Source: a virus. Taken from it: DNA of 64,000 bases. Under the pieces are notes generated by a model. It searched no databases and had not been told where the DNA came from. It saw only the letters and a list, made by a program, of their open reading frames with translations. The stretch covers positions 121,763 to 185,762 of the IMG/VR virus record IMGVR_UViG_3300031787_005083; one strand, 5' to 3'. A program made the translations under genes and the position numbers. Shown here one piece after another: positions 52,112 through 60,028 of this stretch (its first letter is position 1; each line of letters begins with the position of its first letter).

Positions 52112-52280
52112 TGTCTCCTTGTTCTAATGCTTCTTTTAATTGCTTATCTTCATACTCAGCTAAACGTTGTCTAAATTCTTCTTCAGGCAGTCCGTGCCAA
52201 CCAATACATTTACCTGTAGGACTGCGACCACATCCGCAGTTACCGATTTCGTTAACATCTTCTTTTACTCTTACTTGCAT
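52101..52280 (-). CDS. 59-aa CDGSH-like iron-sulfur protein
   Basis: A 59-residue protein starting at ATG 52280 with AAGGA about 6 nt upstream, small enough to be missed by length filters. The motif CGCGRSPTGKCIGWH has C15, C17, S20, C25, G27 and H29. CDGSH iron-sulfur proteins have C-x-C-x2-S-x3-P-x-C-D-G-x-H and bind [2Fe-2S] through three Cys and one His; this one is shorter by one residue and lacks the DG pair, so a divergent form. The rest is acidic helix. Its role is unknown. Confidence 0.6.
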   Translation of the reverse strand: MQVRVKEDVNEIGNCGCGRSPTGKCIGWHGLPEEEFRQRLAEYEDKQLKEALEQGDNDA

Positions 52281-52624
52281 ATAGTTTCCTTTTTATAGTT
52301 GCCTTTTTCTGGTATAACATGACGTACTCCGCCTCTAGGATCTTCCATGTCTCCCTTTCTACGGGGAATTAAGTGTATGTGCGGATACATAACAGTTTGG
52401 CCTGCTGCCTCGCCTACATTTTGTCCAATATTAAATGCATCGCAGTATCCACGCTCAACCCAGTCATAACCCCACTTGTAGGCTGCTTCCCAACATTTTA
52501 CCATGTGAGACCAATCTTCTACTTTAGGTACAAACAATAAATGTCCGTCAGTTACAGGAAATCCGTCCTTGTATACTGTAAAATCTTTAGAATCAATTAA
52601 TACGTTAGTCCATGGTCCTGGCAT
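52271..52624 (-). CDS. HIT family nucleotide hydrolase/transferase
   Basis: A 117-residue protein from ATG 52624 with AGGA upstream (52639 is an alternative). It has the histidine triad region GQTVMYPHIHLIPRR (H82, H84) and an NIGQNVGEAAG stretch, typical of HIT hydrolases that act on nucleoside phosphoramidates or dinucleotides. Host or phage nucleotide metabolism is likely. It overlaps a BPSL0761-like gene and the small CDGSH-like gene by 10 nt. Confidence 0.82.
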   Translation of the reverse strand: MPGPWTNVLIDSKDFTVYKDGFPVTDGHLLFVPKVEDWSHMVKCWEAAYKWGYDWVERGYCDAFNIGQNVGEAAGQTVMYPHIHLIPRRKGDMEDPRGGVRHVIPEKGNYKKETICK

Positions 52625-52856
52625 TTTTCTGTTCCTCATAGGATTTAAATAAACGAGTTACTGCTTCCATTTGTTCTTGGAATACATCTGGTGCGCCGTC
52701 GGCTGCACGTTTCATATCCCAGTCGCTAGGATAATGACGCAAACAATGTCTAGCGCCGTCTTTAATTGCTTTCGGGACTCGAGGAGTATTCAGAATCTCA
52801 ACTAAAAATTTTTGAGTCTGTACCACTGCTCGATACCTTTCGTCAGGTAGTGTCAT
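52605..52856 (-). CDS. BPSL0761-family small protein
   Basis: An 83-residue protein from ATG 52856, which overlaps the PRTase stop as ATGA. The N-terminus MTLPDERYRAVVQTQKFLVE and a later PSDWDMKRA match the BPSL0761 family of small bacterial proteins, whose role is unknown. It precedes the HIT gene. A longer frame from 52886 lies in the upstream gene. Confidence 0.65.
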   Translation of the reverse strand: MTLPDERYRAVVQTQKFLVEILNTPRVPKAIKDGARHCLRHYPSDWDMKRAADGAPDVFQEQMEAVTRLFKSYEEQKNARTMD

Positions 52857-53398
52857 TCTGATTGTTCCCATGGATATACTAACCAAACATCTTCTTCTGC
52901 CTTGTTTACTTCTGTACTGTAGTAGCTAACTTCGTCAAACTTAGAACTTAGATTGTTAGTTAGCACTGCAAATCTAACGTTCTTACCCCACACACTATTC
53001 CATGCTGAATCTTCGTTTGGAAAACATCCACTAGACCAATCTTCTTTGATCCAATTAAACGTAGCACCGGTATCGTTGATATCATCGATAACAAGGATAT
53101 TCTTTCTTTTTGAAATATCCCATCTACTCTTTAATGTCAATTGCTCTTCAGGTGATACAACCCCAAATGCATCTTCAGCTATACCTAAATCACTTACACA
53201 TTGGCCACCATCACGCAGACTAACTTCTAGTGGGCGCATAGGAATATCAGTTAGATGACTTAGTATTACAGCAGGTATAGCACCGCCACGAGTAATACCA
53301 ACAATGTAGTCTGGACGCCAATTATCTTTGTACATCTGCATACTGATGCCTACACACATGTGTTGAATATCAGACCAAGTGTAGTAGAGTTTCTTCAT
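52853..53398 (-). CDS. phosphoribosyltransferase
   Basis: A 181-residue type I PRTase. The PRPP-binding loop ILVIDDINDTGAT (101-113) and an N-terminal GITRGGAIPAVIL are clear. Such enzymes couple PRPP to a purine or pyrimidine base (hypoxanthine/guanine-type or xanthine-type are nearest by pattern). In this phage it may salvage bases, and base modification is conceivable since deazaguanine genes lie near. The gene overlaps the next by ATGA. Confidence 0.8.
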   Translation of the reverse strand: MKKLYYTWSDIQHMCVGISMQMYKDNWRPDYIVGITRGGAIPAVILSHLTDIPMRPLEVSLRDGGQCVSDLGIAEDAFGVVSPEEQLTLKSRWDISKRKNILVIDDINDTGATFNWIKEDWSSGCFPNEDSAWNSVWGKNVRFAVLTNNLSSKFDEVSYYSTEVNKAEEDVWLVYPWEQSE

Positions 53399-53625
53399 TG
53401 CGTTAAACCGTAGGCCAATGCTTGAAGTTCTTCTTTAGTCATAAAAAAATTGTATGTTTGACTATCGGCAACTTCACCGTCTTTTAAACTTTCTTGAATA
53501 AGTTCAAGACTAAACAATCCCTTAGGGTTTAGTACTTCGTGTTTTACCATGCGTACACGATAACCATCGTGTTCTTTAATTGTCATTTCTCTACGAGTGT
53601 GTGCAACTGATTCATGTAGTTTCAT
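53395..53625 (-). CDS. small phage protein of unknown function
   Basis: A 76-residue protein, mostly charged, starting MKLHESVAHTRREMTIKEHD. It overlaps the PRTase start and the next gene's stop by 4 nt. No domain recognised. Confidence 0.6.
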   Translation of the reverse strand: MKLHESVAHTRREMTIKEHDGYRVRMVKHEVLNPKGLFSLELIQESLKDGEVADSQTYNFFMTKEELQALAYGLTQ

Positions 53626-54047
53626 TTTGAGTCCTTTATAGTTTCAAATATTTTATACTTTTCTTCGGCAAGTCGATACTCTTGTGCCGCCTCTTTAATT
53701 TTTATATTAACATCACTTTGAAGTTTTTGCAAGAGTAATTGATATTGTTCTCCTGATTGTTTAAGTCCTTTAAACTTTGATTCTAAATCCCTGTTACGAT
53801 TTACAACGCCAGTGACTGCCATTAAATCTTTAAGTACTTGTTCAACATCAATGCCGTTAACGTCAAGCGGAACAGTAACAGTCATCCGACCTTGATTTAT
53901 TATCAAACTAGCATCTACAGACGAATTAGTAATTGCAGAGGTAGTATATCCACCATTGACTACTGTATTGTTATTAGGAGCAAGATTATTATACAATGAA
54001 TTAACAGTCCATGCAATCGGATTGGATTTAGTATTAACTGTTCCCAT
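53622..54047 (-). CDS. phage protein of unknown function with coiled-coil tail
   Basis: A 141-residue protein. The N-terminal half is Asn/Thr/Ser-rich (NNNTVVNGGYTTSAI), and the C-terminal 60 residues form a helical, charged coiled-coil-like tail (QLLLQKLQSDVNIKIKEAAQ). It may be a virion or structural accessory protein; this is a guess. It overlaps a cupin gene by 14 nt. Confidence 0.6.
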   Translation of the reverse strand: MGTVNTKSNPIAWTVNSLYNNLAPNNNTVVNGGYTTSAITNSSVDASLIINQGRMTVTVPLDVNGIDVEQVLKDLMAVTGVVNRNRDLESKFKGLKQSGEQYQLLLQKLQSDVNIKIKEAAQEYRLAEEKYKIFETIKDSK

Positions 54048-54486
54048 GCCGTTCCTTTAGATATTGTTCGTTTGGTATCCATTTATTGTTAACTAAAAAT
54101 CCCCAATCACGTTTATGTGGACCAGGCATAAAAAGTGTCCAAGCAGTGACACCTTCTTTTAGTTCAATGCGATGATAGCTATTAGGACTGCAAATACGGA
54201 AATGCCCAGGACCTCTCCATTTACGCACTTCACATGATTTAGTGCCGTCTGAATTAAATTGCGGAATCCATTCGTAGTAACCGCCTTTAAGAATTAATGT
54301 AGCATAAGGCCAAGGATGATCATGTACATCATCTGGATCGCCTTTTAAAAACTTGTGTAAAAATATATTGAAAGGAAAACGTTCTCTTTCTTTTAAGAAA
54401 AGATAGTAACGCTCTAAATACGGCTCGTCATTAACACGATCCATAATAATTCTTTTTCTACCTAAACGTTCAAGAATTTTCAGCAT
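54034..54486 (-). CDS. cupin-like protein
   Basis: A 150-residue protein from ATG 54486, with AAAGG upstream. Its HDHPWPYATLILKGGYYEWIP and later NSYHRIEL fit a cupin metal-binding barrel (H-D-H and a distal His). Possible roles are sugar or small-molecule metabolism or a non-catalytic sensor. It overlaps the upstream gene by 17 nt. Confidence 0.65.
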   Translation of the reverse strand: MLKILERLGRKRIIMDRVNDEPYLERYYLFLKERERFPFNIFLHKFLKGDPDDVHDHPWPYATLILKGGYYEWIPQFNSDGTKSCEVRKWRGPGHFRICSPNSYHRIELKEGVTAWTLFMPGPHKRDWGFLVNNKWIPNEQYLKERHGNS

Positions 54487-54868
54487 CTTTCTTACCTTTC
54501 CAATCTTGTAGTACAAGATCGTATACTGTTTTGAAGTTTTCGTATACCTTTGCTAGTGCAGGGTATTCTTTACACATAGATTCAACTTCAACTATTTCGA
54601 TATGCGTGTTTTGTGTGGTTACCCACCATTGGGGGTCTACAGGGCTTATTGTAGTGTAAGTTCCACCAGCGCCGCTGGTTATCGTATTATATCCACCTGC
54701 ACCACTGCCTATACTAATAGTATCATCAAGAGTTATTGTATAACTGCTATCTATTGAACCTAGATCTTGTGCTAGGATGCCAACACCGCTACCGCCAAGA
54801 TATGTAGTTGTTGAACCGTATGTGTCGTTTAAATTTATAACAACAGTGTTGGAATCTTTATCATCCAT
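54470..54868 (-). CDS. Ser/Gly/Thr-rich phage protein
   Basis: A 132-residue protein. The first 65 residues are very rich in Gly, Ser, Thr and Ile (GSGVGILAQD, then SGAGGTYTTI), like a beta-rich structural strand region; the last 50 are helical with KVYENFKTVYDLVLQDW. A virion-associated protein is the best guess. Confidence 0.55.
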   Translation of the reverse strand: MDDKDSNTVVINLNDTYGSTTTYLGGSGVGILAQDLGSIDSSYTITLDDTISIGSGAGGYNTITSGAGGTYTTISPVDPQWWVTTQNTHIEIVEVESMCKEYPALAKVYENFKTVYDLVLQDWKGKKDAENS

Positions 54869-55952
54869 TTATTGCCTCATAAAGAGCTTTTCCTGAGAAG
54901 AATTCTTTTTTAAGTTTTGCTGTTTGTTTAAGTAAGCTAGGAAGAAAACTTTCGTAATTTTCCATATATTCAACTACTTGATTTACTATTTGTTTTCTAT
55001 TTTGAATATAAGATCCAAAATCTTCTGTCCATGTACTAGGATACTTAAACTCTGCTAAAGCCATTTCAGAATAGCTTAAACGATCAGGAACCATTGGAAT
55101 AGCATTTACTAGAGCGCCTTCGTACCAACTAATACCTAATGTTTCTTGCAAGTTAGCTGAAAACACTAATTTAGCACGACCAAGAATATTATGATATTCG
55201 TTCTTAGTTAATTGTTGCTCTTGACAAATTACAAATTCATACTGAGGTAGTTGTTCTTTAAGATCGCGAAAAATATCAACTTGTTTCTCGGGAGCAATAC
55301 GATGAGGGAAAACAATTAAATTTTCCTTATCCATGCATTTGTAACTGTCTAGGCTGTGTTCTAGATATTCCATAGGCCAGCCCACACGTTTGATTCTAGG
55401 ATGTTCGCCAGCCAATGCATCAGCTATATCATCTTCTATCCAAGGATTATCTAGACCAAACAATGTTCTTACAAACATGTCAATGTGAAAATCTGTAGCA
55501 AAGAAGTTATCGTCGTATGTAAAAAACATACTCTGTTCAGCATGTCTTACCCAAGGCTTGTTTCCAATCAGTCGACCTAAGAAATCTTGAGGATCATAAC
55601 TACCAGCATGCCATAAGCCACCAATTCTGATATTAATGTTTAGCAATTCAGCCATGTAACGAAGCTGTATAACTGTAGGGTTCCACGCATCAGTATAAAG
55701 GAAGTAGTCGCCATCTTTAACATCTCCCCTACAAAACATCTCCCCTATGGTTTCCAACTGTTTACTTTTATAAACATTAGTACCACCAAAATTAAGAAAT
55801 GCTCCAGGAGTTGTAGCTTGTGGTGTATCACCGCCACTAATGACTACTACTTCTTTATTCGTAGCATGATGCAGTTGTTTAGGTAAGTATTCCTTCCACT
55901 GCTTAGTATAGCGAGTGTCAACTGCTTCAATATCTACGATATAGATTGTCAT
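54861..55952 (-). CDS. GT-B glycosyltransferase (group 1-like)
   Basis: A 363-residue protein with an N-terminal GT-B domain and a C-terminal sugar-nucleotide domain. The second contains HRIAPEKQVDIF and QETLGISWYEGALVNAIPMV, the E-x7-E-like motif of GT4 enzymes. It likely transfers a sugar to phage DNA, host surface or virion proteins; no acceptor can be read. It ends in the operon next to a Ser/Gly-rich protein. Confidence 0.75.
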   Translation of the reverse strand: MTIYIVDIEAVDTRYTKQWKEYLPKQLHHATNKEVVVISGGDTPQATTPGAFLNFGGTNVYKSKQLETIGEMFCRGDVKDGDYFLYTDAWNPTVIQLRYMAELLNINIRIGGLWHAGSYDPQDFLGRLIGNKPWVRHAEQSMFFTYDDNFFATDFHIDMFVRTLFGLDNPWIEDDIADALAGEHPRIKRVGWPMEYLEHSLDSYKCMDKENLIVFPHRIAPEKQVDIFRDLKEQLPQYEFVICQEQQLTKNEYHNILGRAKLVFSANLQETLGISWYEGALVNAIPMVPDRLSYSEMALAEFKYPSTWTEDFGSYIQNRKQIVNQVVEYMENYESFLPSLLKQTAKLKKEFFSGKALYEAING

Positions 55953-56206
55953 TAAGAACCTCTACGGTCGTAAAAACGTTTTGCACCATTGTTAGTATTG
56001 GTGTTATTGTTGTAATTATTAAATCTACCACGACTCTTCGATTTGTAGATTAAGAATTTTTGGTAAGCCTGCCAAACAGGCGACTGGGTATCATAAAGAT
56101 CCTTCTCATCGAAAGGATACCCACCGTAACCTTCGAAGCGACAAAAGTCGCGGAACTTATCCAAGTCGTCGAAAATTTTATTGACTGGAGGAAAAGTTTG
56201 TGCCAT
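55952..56206 (-). CDS. phage protein of unknown function
   Basis: An 84-residue protein with an acidic N-terminal helix (KIFDDLDKFRDFCRFEGYGG) and an Asn/Arg-rich tail (NNYNNNTNTNNG). It overlaps the glycosyltransferase start by one base. No domain recognised; conserved in marine T4-like phages as far as I recall. Confidence 0.6.
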   Translation of the reverse strand: MAQTFPPVNKIFDDLDKFRDFCRFEGYGGYPFDEKDLYDTQSPVWQAYQKFLIYKSKSRGRFNNYNNNTNTNNGAKRFYDRRGS

Positions 56207-56219
56207 TTTAATTTACCTT

Positions 56220-56609
56220 TTAAAGATTGAATGGATAATAGATAAGTGAGCCGTTTTCTCCATCTTCGGAGACTTCTATTTCGACAAAGCGGCCTGGAAA
56301 CTTTGAACGAATTTGCTGATACAAATCATCTGAAATCATCTCACATGATTTGTGATTCAGTTCTAGTGTGCCTTGATTATAAAGATTTTCTAACCAACGC
56401 TTAAATTGAATAAATTCGATGTCACGATCGTCGTGAAACACTTCGATACGAATTTTAAAGTGAAAAATGTGTCTATGGGGATAGCCTAGAAAACTTACGT
56501 CATACTGATCTCCAGTTTTTAGATTAGGGTCTGTAAGTGCTGCCGGGTAAAGATGAATGCCTTCTTTACGGAAGGTTACCCAGATGCTTTTTGTAATTGC
56601 TGTACTCAT
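56220..56609 (-). CDS. QueD-like (6-carboxytetrahydropterin synthase-like) T-fold protein
   Basis: A 129-residue protein that fits the QueD/PTPS T-fold: EGIHLYPAAL (H19), YPHRHIFHFKIRIEV (H45, H47, H50), DIEFIQFKRWLENLY, LNHKS and VEIEVSEDG (E115). QueD makes 6-carboxytetrahydropterin, the second step to preQ0, and FolE and QueE are present in this core. The catalytic Cys usual in QueD is not obvious, so it is divergent. A sigma70 promoter (TTGACA, 17 nt, TATCAT) ends 6 nt before ATG, which predicts a leaderless mRNA. Confidence 0.65.
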   Translation of the reverse strand: MSTAITKSIWVTFRKEGIHLYPAALTDPNLKTGDQYDVSFLGYPHRHIFHFKIRIEVFHDDRDIEFIQFKRWLENLYNQGTLELNHKSCEMISDDLYQQIRSKFPGRFVEIEVSEDGENGSLIYYPFNL

Positions 56610-56615
56610 GTTCTT

Positions 56616-56644
56616 ATGATACTTTCAATGTAGGTAGTTGTCAA
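56616..56644 (-). promoter_or_regulatory. sigma70 promoter of the QueD-like gene, leaderless spacing
   Basis: TTGACA (56639-56644) and TATCAT (56616-56621) on the - strand, spacer 17 nt. Only 6 nt separate the -10 from the ATG (56609), so transcription would start at or next to the start codon. No Shine-Dalgarno is present. Confidence 0.65.
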
Positions 56645-56645
56645 C

Positions 56646-57170
56646 TTATTTGATAACTTCGTCTTCGGAATATTGAGACCATTCGGTAAACTTTGAACGA
56701 TCCATTAGGTCGTGTAGGCTGTGACACCAAACACCGGGATTAGATGCTTTAAAATCTTTGTCGTCAATCTTAAGCATTGTGTTGTAATTCCATAAACGGA
56801 TGTATGGAATAGGAACTCGAATCTGTGGAATAAAATTGCTATACTCGTTAAATGCACTGTCGTTGAATGTTTCAACGTGGGATAATGGAATGTCTAAAGT
56901 ACATAGAACACCTTGTTCCAAGAATGGAAGAATCATAGATTCCCACTCTAACCATGCGTCAAAGCTACCTATGTCAGGATGAAAGCTGTGATTAGCACCA
57001 AAGAAAATATGCTTTACATCTTGTTCGATCATGTGCTTTTCTACAACGTCTGGACTATGAACCCCTGTAACAAACAGTGTGGGCATTCCATAAGCAGGAG
57101 TTTTTTCTATTTCATATCCAAAGAAAAATACTGCGTCATCTGCTTCACCTGTGCTGTAATCTCTTTTCAT
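56646..57170 (-). CDS. phage protein of unknown function
   Basis: A 174-residue protein with alternating strands and helices (FFFGYEIEKTPAYGMPTLFV, then VLCTLDIPLSH). Pattern suggests an alpha/beta fold, perhaps TIM-barrel-like or Rossmann-like, but no motif is clear. It lies between the QueD-like and DpdA-like genes, and overlaps the small DUF465-like gene by 4 nt, so a role in the deazaguanine pathway is conceivable. Confidence 0.6.
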   Translation of the reverse strand: MKRDYSTGEADDAVFFFGYEIEKTPAYGMPTLFVTGVHSPDVVEKHMIEQDVKHIFFGANHSFHPDIGSFDAWLEWESMILPFLEQGVLCTLDIPLSHVETFNDSAFNEYSNFIPQIRVPIPYIRLWNYNTMLKIDDKDFKASNPGVWCHSLHDLMDRSKFTEWSQYSEDEVIK

Positions 57171-57376
57171 GTTAAAGTCATTCTTATTAATTGTTGGTTG
57201 ATTCGATGTATCTCGTCTTTAAGCCATAGCTTCATAGTTTTCTTTTTTCGAACTTCGTCTGAGGCTGTTATATTATTATAGCGTACTTCAATTTCTGTGT
57301 CAAGCTCTTTATGTCGCCGTTCTAATTCTTCTAGATGTGCTTTGAGTTTATCATAGTCATTATTAAAGTTGCTCAT
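57167..57376 (-). CDS. DUF465/YdcH-like small coiled-coil protein
   Basis: A 69-residue protein, helical throughout, with LKAHLEELERRHKELDTEIE and MKLWLKDEIHRIN, the pattern of the YdcH/DUF465 family of short two-helix proteins. Function unknown. It overlaps the DpdA-like gene by 14 nt. Confidence 0.6.
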   Translation of the reverse strand: MSNFNNDYDKLKAHLEELERRHKELDTEIEVRYNNITASDEVRKKKTMKLWLKDEIHRINQQLIRMTLT

Positions 57377-58922
57377 CCTCTAACGCCTCCAATTTATGTT
57401 CTTCATCTTCTGTAAAACAACCATCTTCCAGTTCTTCTACTTCAGGTTCAACTACATCAAACAAAGCTCCAAAATATGTGCTAGAGTTTACAGTCTTTTT
57501 ACCAATGGCGCCTCTAGTGCCTGGAATAGCCATCCAAAACTTTGAGTTTTGTTCTATCAACTTATTTGCAGCTTCTCTTGTAGTCTGTGAAAAGATTTCT
57601 TCTACAAGATCTCTAAAGAACACCCTGTCAAACTTTTCTTGTACAAGCATGTTTGGTACAACTCCAGCATCATACTGTCTGTTAGCTTCCTGTACTGCAT
57701 TAATATGGCTCCAAACATTATGGCCCATTTGAATAGCGTAACTAAAACTATCCCAACTTGTGCGACCTTCTTTGCCAATTTTATTCAAGTCACCTGGTTT
57801 GTAAACGCATACATCACTAACTTTCATTTCTGCTGTAATAGGACTATCTTCAAAGTTTTTAAAGATACCATCTTGCAATACTGCTTGTTTAAAAGTTCTA
57901 GTATCAGTTGCATACTTTTTATCGTCAATGCTTGGAACCATTCTATAGGTCCACTTGCCTCTATCAGGTGTTTCGTTCTGAATATAAATCTGTCCATTAG
58001 CAGTTGCTAAGAATGGACTTGCACAGTCAAATGTCAACATCATAGTAGGATTGTAATACTTACGAATAGCACGTTGTAAGTCTGTAAGCAAACATGCCCA
58101 CTCTAACTTACTAGTACCCAAGAAGTGCATTACATCATGTACGCCACTTTGTAGTAAGCCATCAAAGTGTAGTGCTACTATACGTTTAAGTACTAGATGC
58201 ACGTCACACATATTTTGCCCACCCATTGACCACCCATTAAAGTGATTGTCAGGATACTTAACTGGATCGCAATAATCTTTCATCTGCTGATACCAATCTT
58301 CTGCATCTGTATGATTCTCACCTTGTAGTACGTTTAAGAACTTACAAGCACCTGTACGATGCTTCATCCAATAATCGTTATTGATACGTGTTGCGGTTAC
58401 AGCTTCGTCGTATGTACTAATGCCTGTAGCTTTTGCACCTTCGGGTGAGCGAGCGACCCAGGCAGGAATATCAAGTACCATGCCATAGTCCATATACGCA
58501 TCCATCCAACGTAATACACCATCTCGTTTCTTTTGTGCCTTAGGACAATTAGGATCTTTCCAATCACCTTCCCAAACACCCTTACCAATCTGGAAACCAC
58601 CTGAGTCGCCTAGTAACCAAGTGTTTTGACGATCCCTGTTCCGTACCATATCTTCTTTAGGCACAATTTTGTTTGTATCTAAATCAGCGTGACCCGCAGA
58701 GTAAAGCGTCCACTTATAGGTAAACGCTCCCTGTTGTGCATTTAGATAGTTAAGACTTTCTACACCATTTTGAAAGTTAGCCGGAATACGAGTGTCTTCG
58801 ATGTAAGGACCTTTAACAGGATCAGGAAAACGCTGCTTGCCCACGTAAGTTGCATAAAAGCCACTTAGTGCTGGTAAAAAGTGTGCGTAATCGTTTTGTG
58901 TTGCTGTTAAGTCTTTATTCAT
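57363..58922 (-). CDS. dpdA: DpdA-like DNA-guanine transglycosylase
   Basis: A 519-residue protein of the tRNA-guanine transglycosylase superfamily, type seen in DpdA enzymes that insert preQ0 into DNA. The general-base motif DSGGFQ (D106) and the nucleophile region TFDCASPF (D299) match the two catalytic aspartates; LNVLQGENH (196-204) and GWSMGG (230-235) match the substrate loops. FolE, QueD-like and QueE genes lie in the same core, so preQ0 supply is encoded. This gives the phage 7-deazaguanine DNA that resists restriction. It overlaps a small DUF465-like gene. Confidence 0.75.
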   Translation of the reverse strand: MNKDLTATQNDYAHFLPALSGFYATYVGKQRFPDPVKGPYIEDTRIPANFQNGVESLNYLNAQQGAFTYKWTLYSAGHADLDTNKIVPKEDMVRNRDRQNTWLLGDSGGFQIGKGVWEGDWKDPNCPKAQKKRDGVLRWMDAYMDYGMVLDIPAWVARSPEGAKATGISTYDEAVTATRINNDYWMKHRTGACKFLNVLQGENHTDAEDWYQQMKDYCDPVKYPDNHFNGWSMGGQNMCDVHLVLKRIVALHFDGLLQSGVHDVMHFLGTSKLEWACLLTDLQRAIRKYYNPTMMLTFDCASPFLATANGQIYIQNETPDRGKWTYRMVPSIDDKKYATDTRTFKQAVLQDGIFKNFEDSPITAEMKVSDVCVYKPGDLNKIGKEGRTSWDSFSYAIQMGHNVWSHINAVQEANRQYDAGVVPNMLVQEKFDRVFFRDLVEEIFSQTTREAANKLIEQNSKFWMAIPGTRGAIGKKTVNSSTYFGALFDVVEPEVEELEDGCFTEDEEHKLEALEDEQL

Positions 58923-58924
58923 TA

Positions 58925-59275
58925 TTATACCAAATGTTGTGCCAATACCATACAGCTAATCCAAGCCCATATAGTGTTGAACCCTACTAATGTTGGTAAC
59001 AGTTTCTTCTCGCTAGCCCAAATCAATGTTAGACTTGTAAACAACGTGAAGAAATATAACCACCAAATTTGTATACCAAATATTAAGCCAGGAACAATAA
59101 TAAAGGCCTTAGCCGCCCAACTGGCAAACTCTACTGTATTATAGTCAGTCCAATATTCCTTTGTAAACCACATGCCGTAACATTCTTTAATTTTTTTAAA
59201 TCCTATGTGACCATATACAGCGCCACACAGAACTAAAAATGCTAAACATGCAGATAGTATTTGTACACTATTCAT
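58925..59275 (-). CDS. small integral membrane protein
   Basis: A 116-residue protein with about three membrane segments: residues 5-22 (VQILSACLAFLVLCGAVY), the region around 55-85 (FIIVPGLIFG), and the C-terminal 30 residues (LVGFNTIWAWISCMVLA). Function unknown. It sits between the sliding clamp and the DpdA-like gene and overlaps the clamp gene's stop by one base. Confidence 0.65.
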   Translation of the reverse strand: MNSVQILSACLAFLVLCGAVYGHIGFKKIKECYGMWFTKEYWTDYNTVEFASWAAKAFIIVPGLIFGIQIWWLYFFTLFTSLTLIWASEKKLLPTLVGFNTIWAWISCMVLAQHLV

Positions 59276-60006
59276 TACTTGCTCTGCGCAGGAAGAATGT
59301 AATCGTATTTTGCTAATCCGCTGTCAATACTGATCATCATAGCACCTTGATCAGAAATGCTCACAGTAGAGTCACCGTCTAGATTTAGAATACTTTGAAT
59401 TTGTGCAACTGGCCAACTCCATGCATGCTTTAGAGATCCAGATATATCGTGTTGAAATACAAATGAACCTGCGTGTGTACTTGCGTCACCAAAGTAAAAA
59501 ACTAGATTATTGTTCTCTGTCTTGACAGTAAAGATTGGCTCTTCGCTGTGTGCGGCGCTCATTAGCTTCATACGTTGAATTGATGCAACACTAGGTTTAA
59601 ATGTTACTTCCCATGATGCGCCTTTGAATTTAACAGTCTTAAGTTTTTCTTCGATAATTGCTTTGTTCATAAAGCGATAATCGTTTTCAAAGTCACCTGC
59701 GGCATTTTCAAAGTGAATGTGTGTTGGAATAACGTCACCGTTTCTTTCTGCACTTTTAACTTCAATCTTTGCCTTATCCTTATACTCAGGATTTTTTAAA
59801 TGGAGAGAAAGTTTATCTAAGTTTGGCATACCAAATGTGCCAATAAATTCAGCGACTGGTTTATGAGTGCTTGCAGTTAAAATAACAGAACGATCTTCTG
59901 CCATTGAATCAATAGTAGTTGATCCGTTTTCTGAATTAACTTTCACTAGTGCTAAAAATCCTAGTGCGTGTGTATGTGCTACGATATCTTGTAGTATGTC
60001 TTTCAT
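59275..60006 (-). CDS. 45: sliding clamp, T4 gp45-like
   Basis: A 243-residue protein that fits the trimeric T4 gp45 clamp by length (T4: 228) and pattern: an N-terminal helix (MKDILQDIVAHTHALGFLAL), strands such as VILTASTHKPVAEF and SILNLDGDSTVSIS, and a C-terminus YDYILPAQ. The clamp tethers the DNA polymerase and, in T4, activates late transcription with gp33 and gp55, which fits the late promoter boxes in this window. AAGGAG precedes ATG. Confidence 0.8.
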   Translation of the reverse strand: MKDILQDIVAHTHALGFLALVKVNSENGSTTIDSMAEDRSVILTASTHKPVAEFIGTFGMPNLDKLSLHLKNPEYKDKAKIEVKSAERNGDVIPTHIHFENAAGDFENDYRFMNKAIIEEKLKTVKFKGASWEVTFKPSVASIQRMKLMSAAHSEEPIFTVKTENNNLVFYFGDASTHAGSFVFQHDISGSLKHAWSWPVAQIQSILNLDGDSTVSISDQGAMMISIDSGLAKYDYILPAQSK

Positions 60007-60028
60007 GCCTGTATATCTCCTTATTAAA

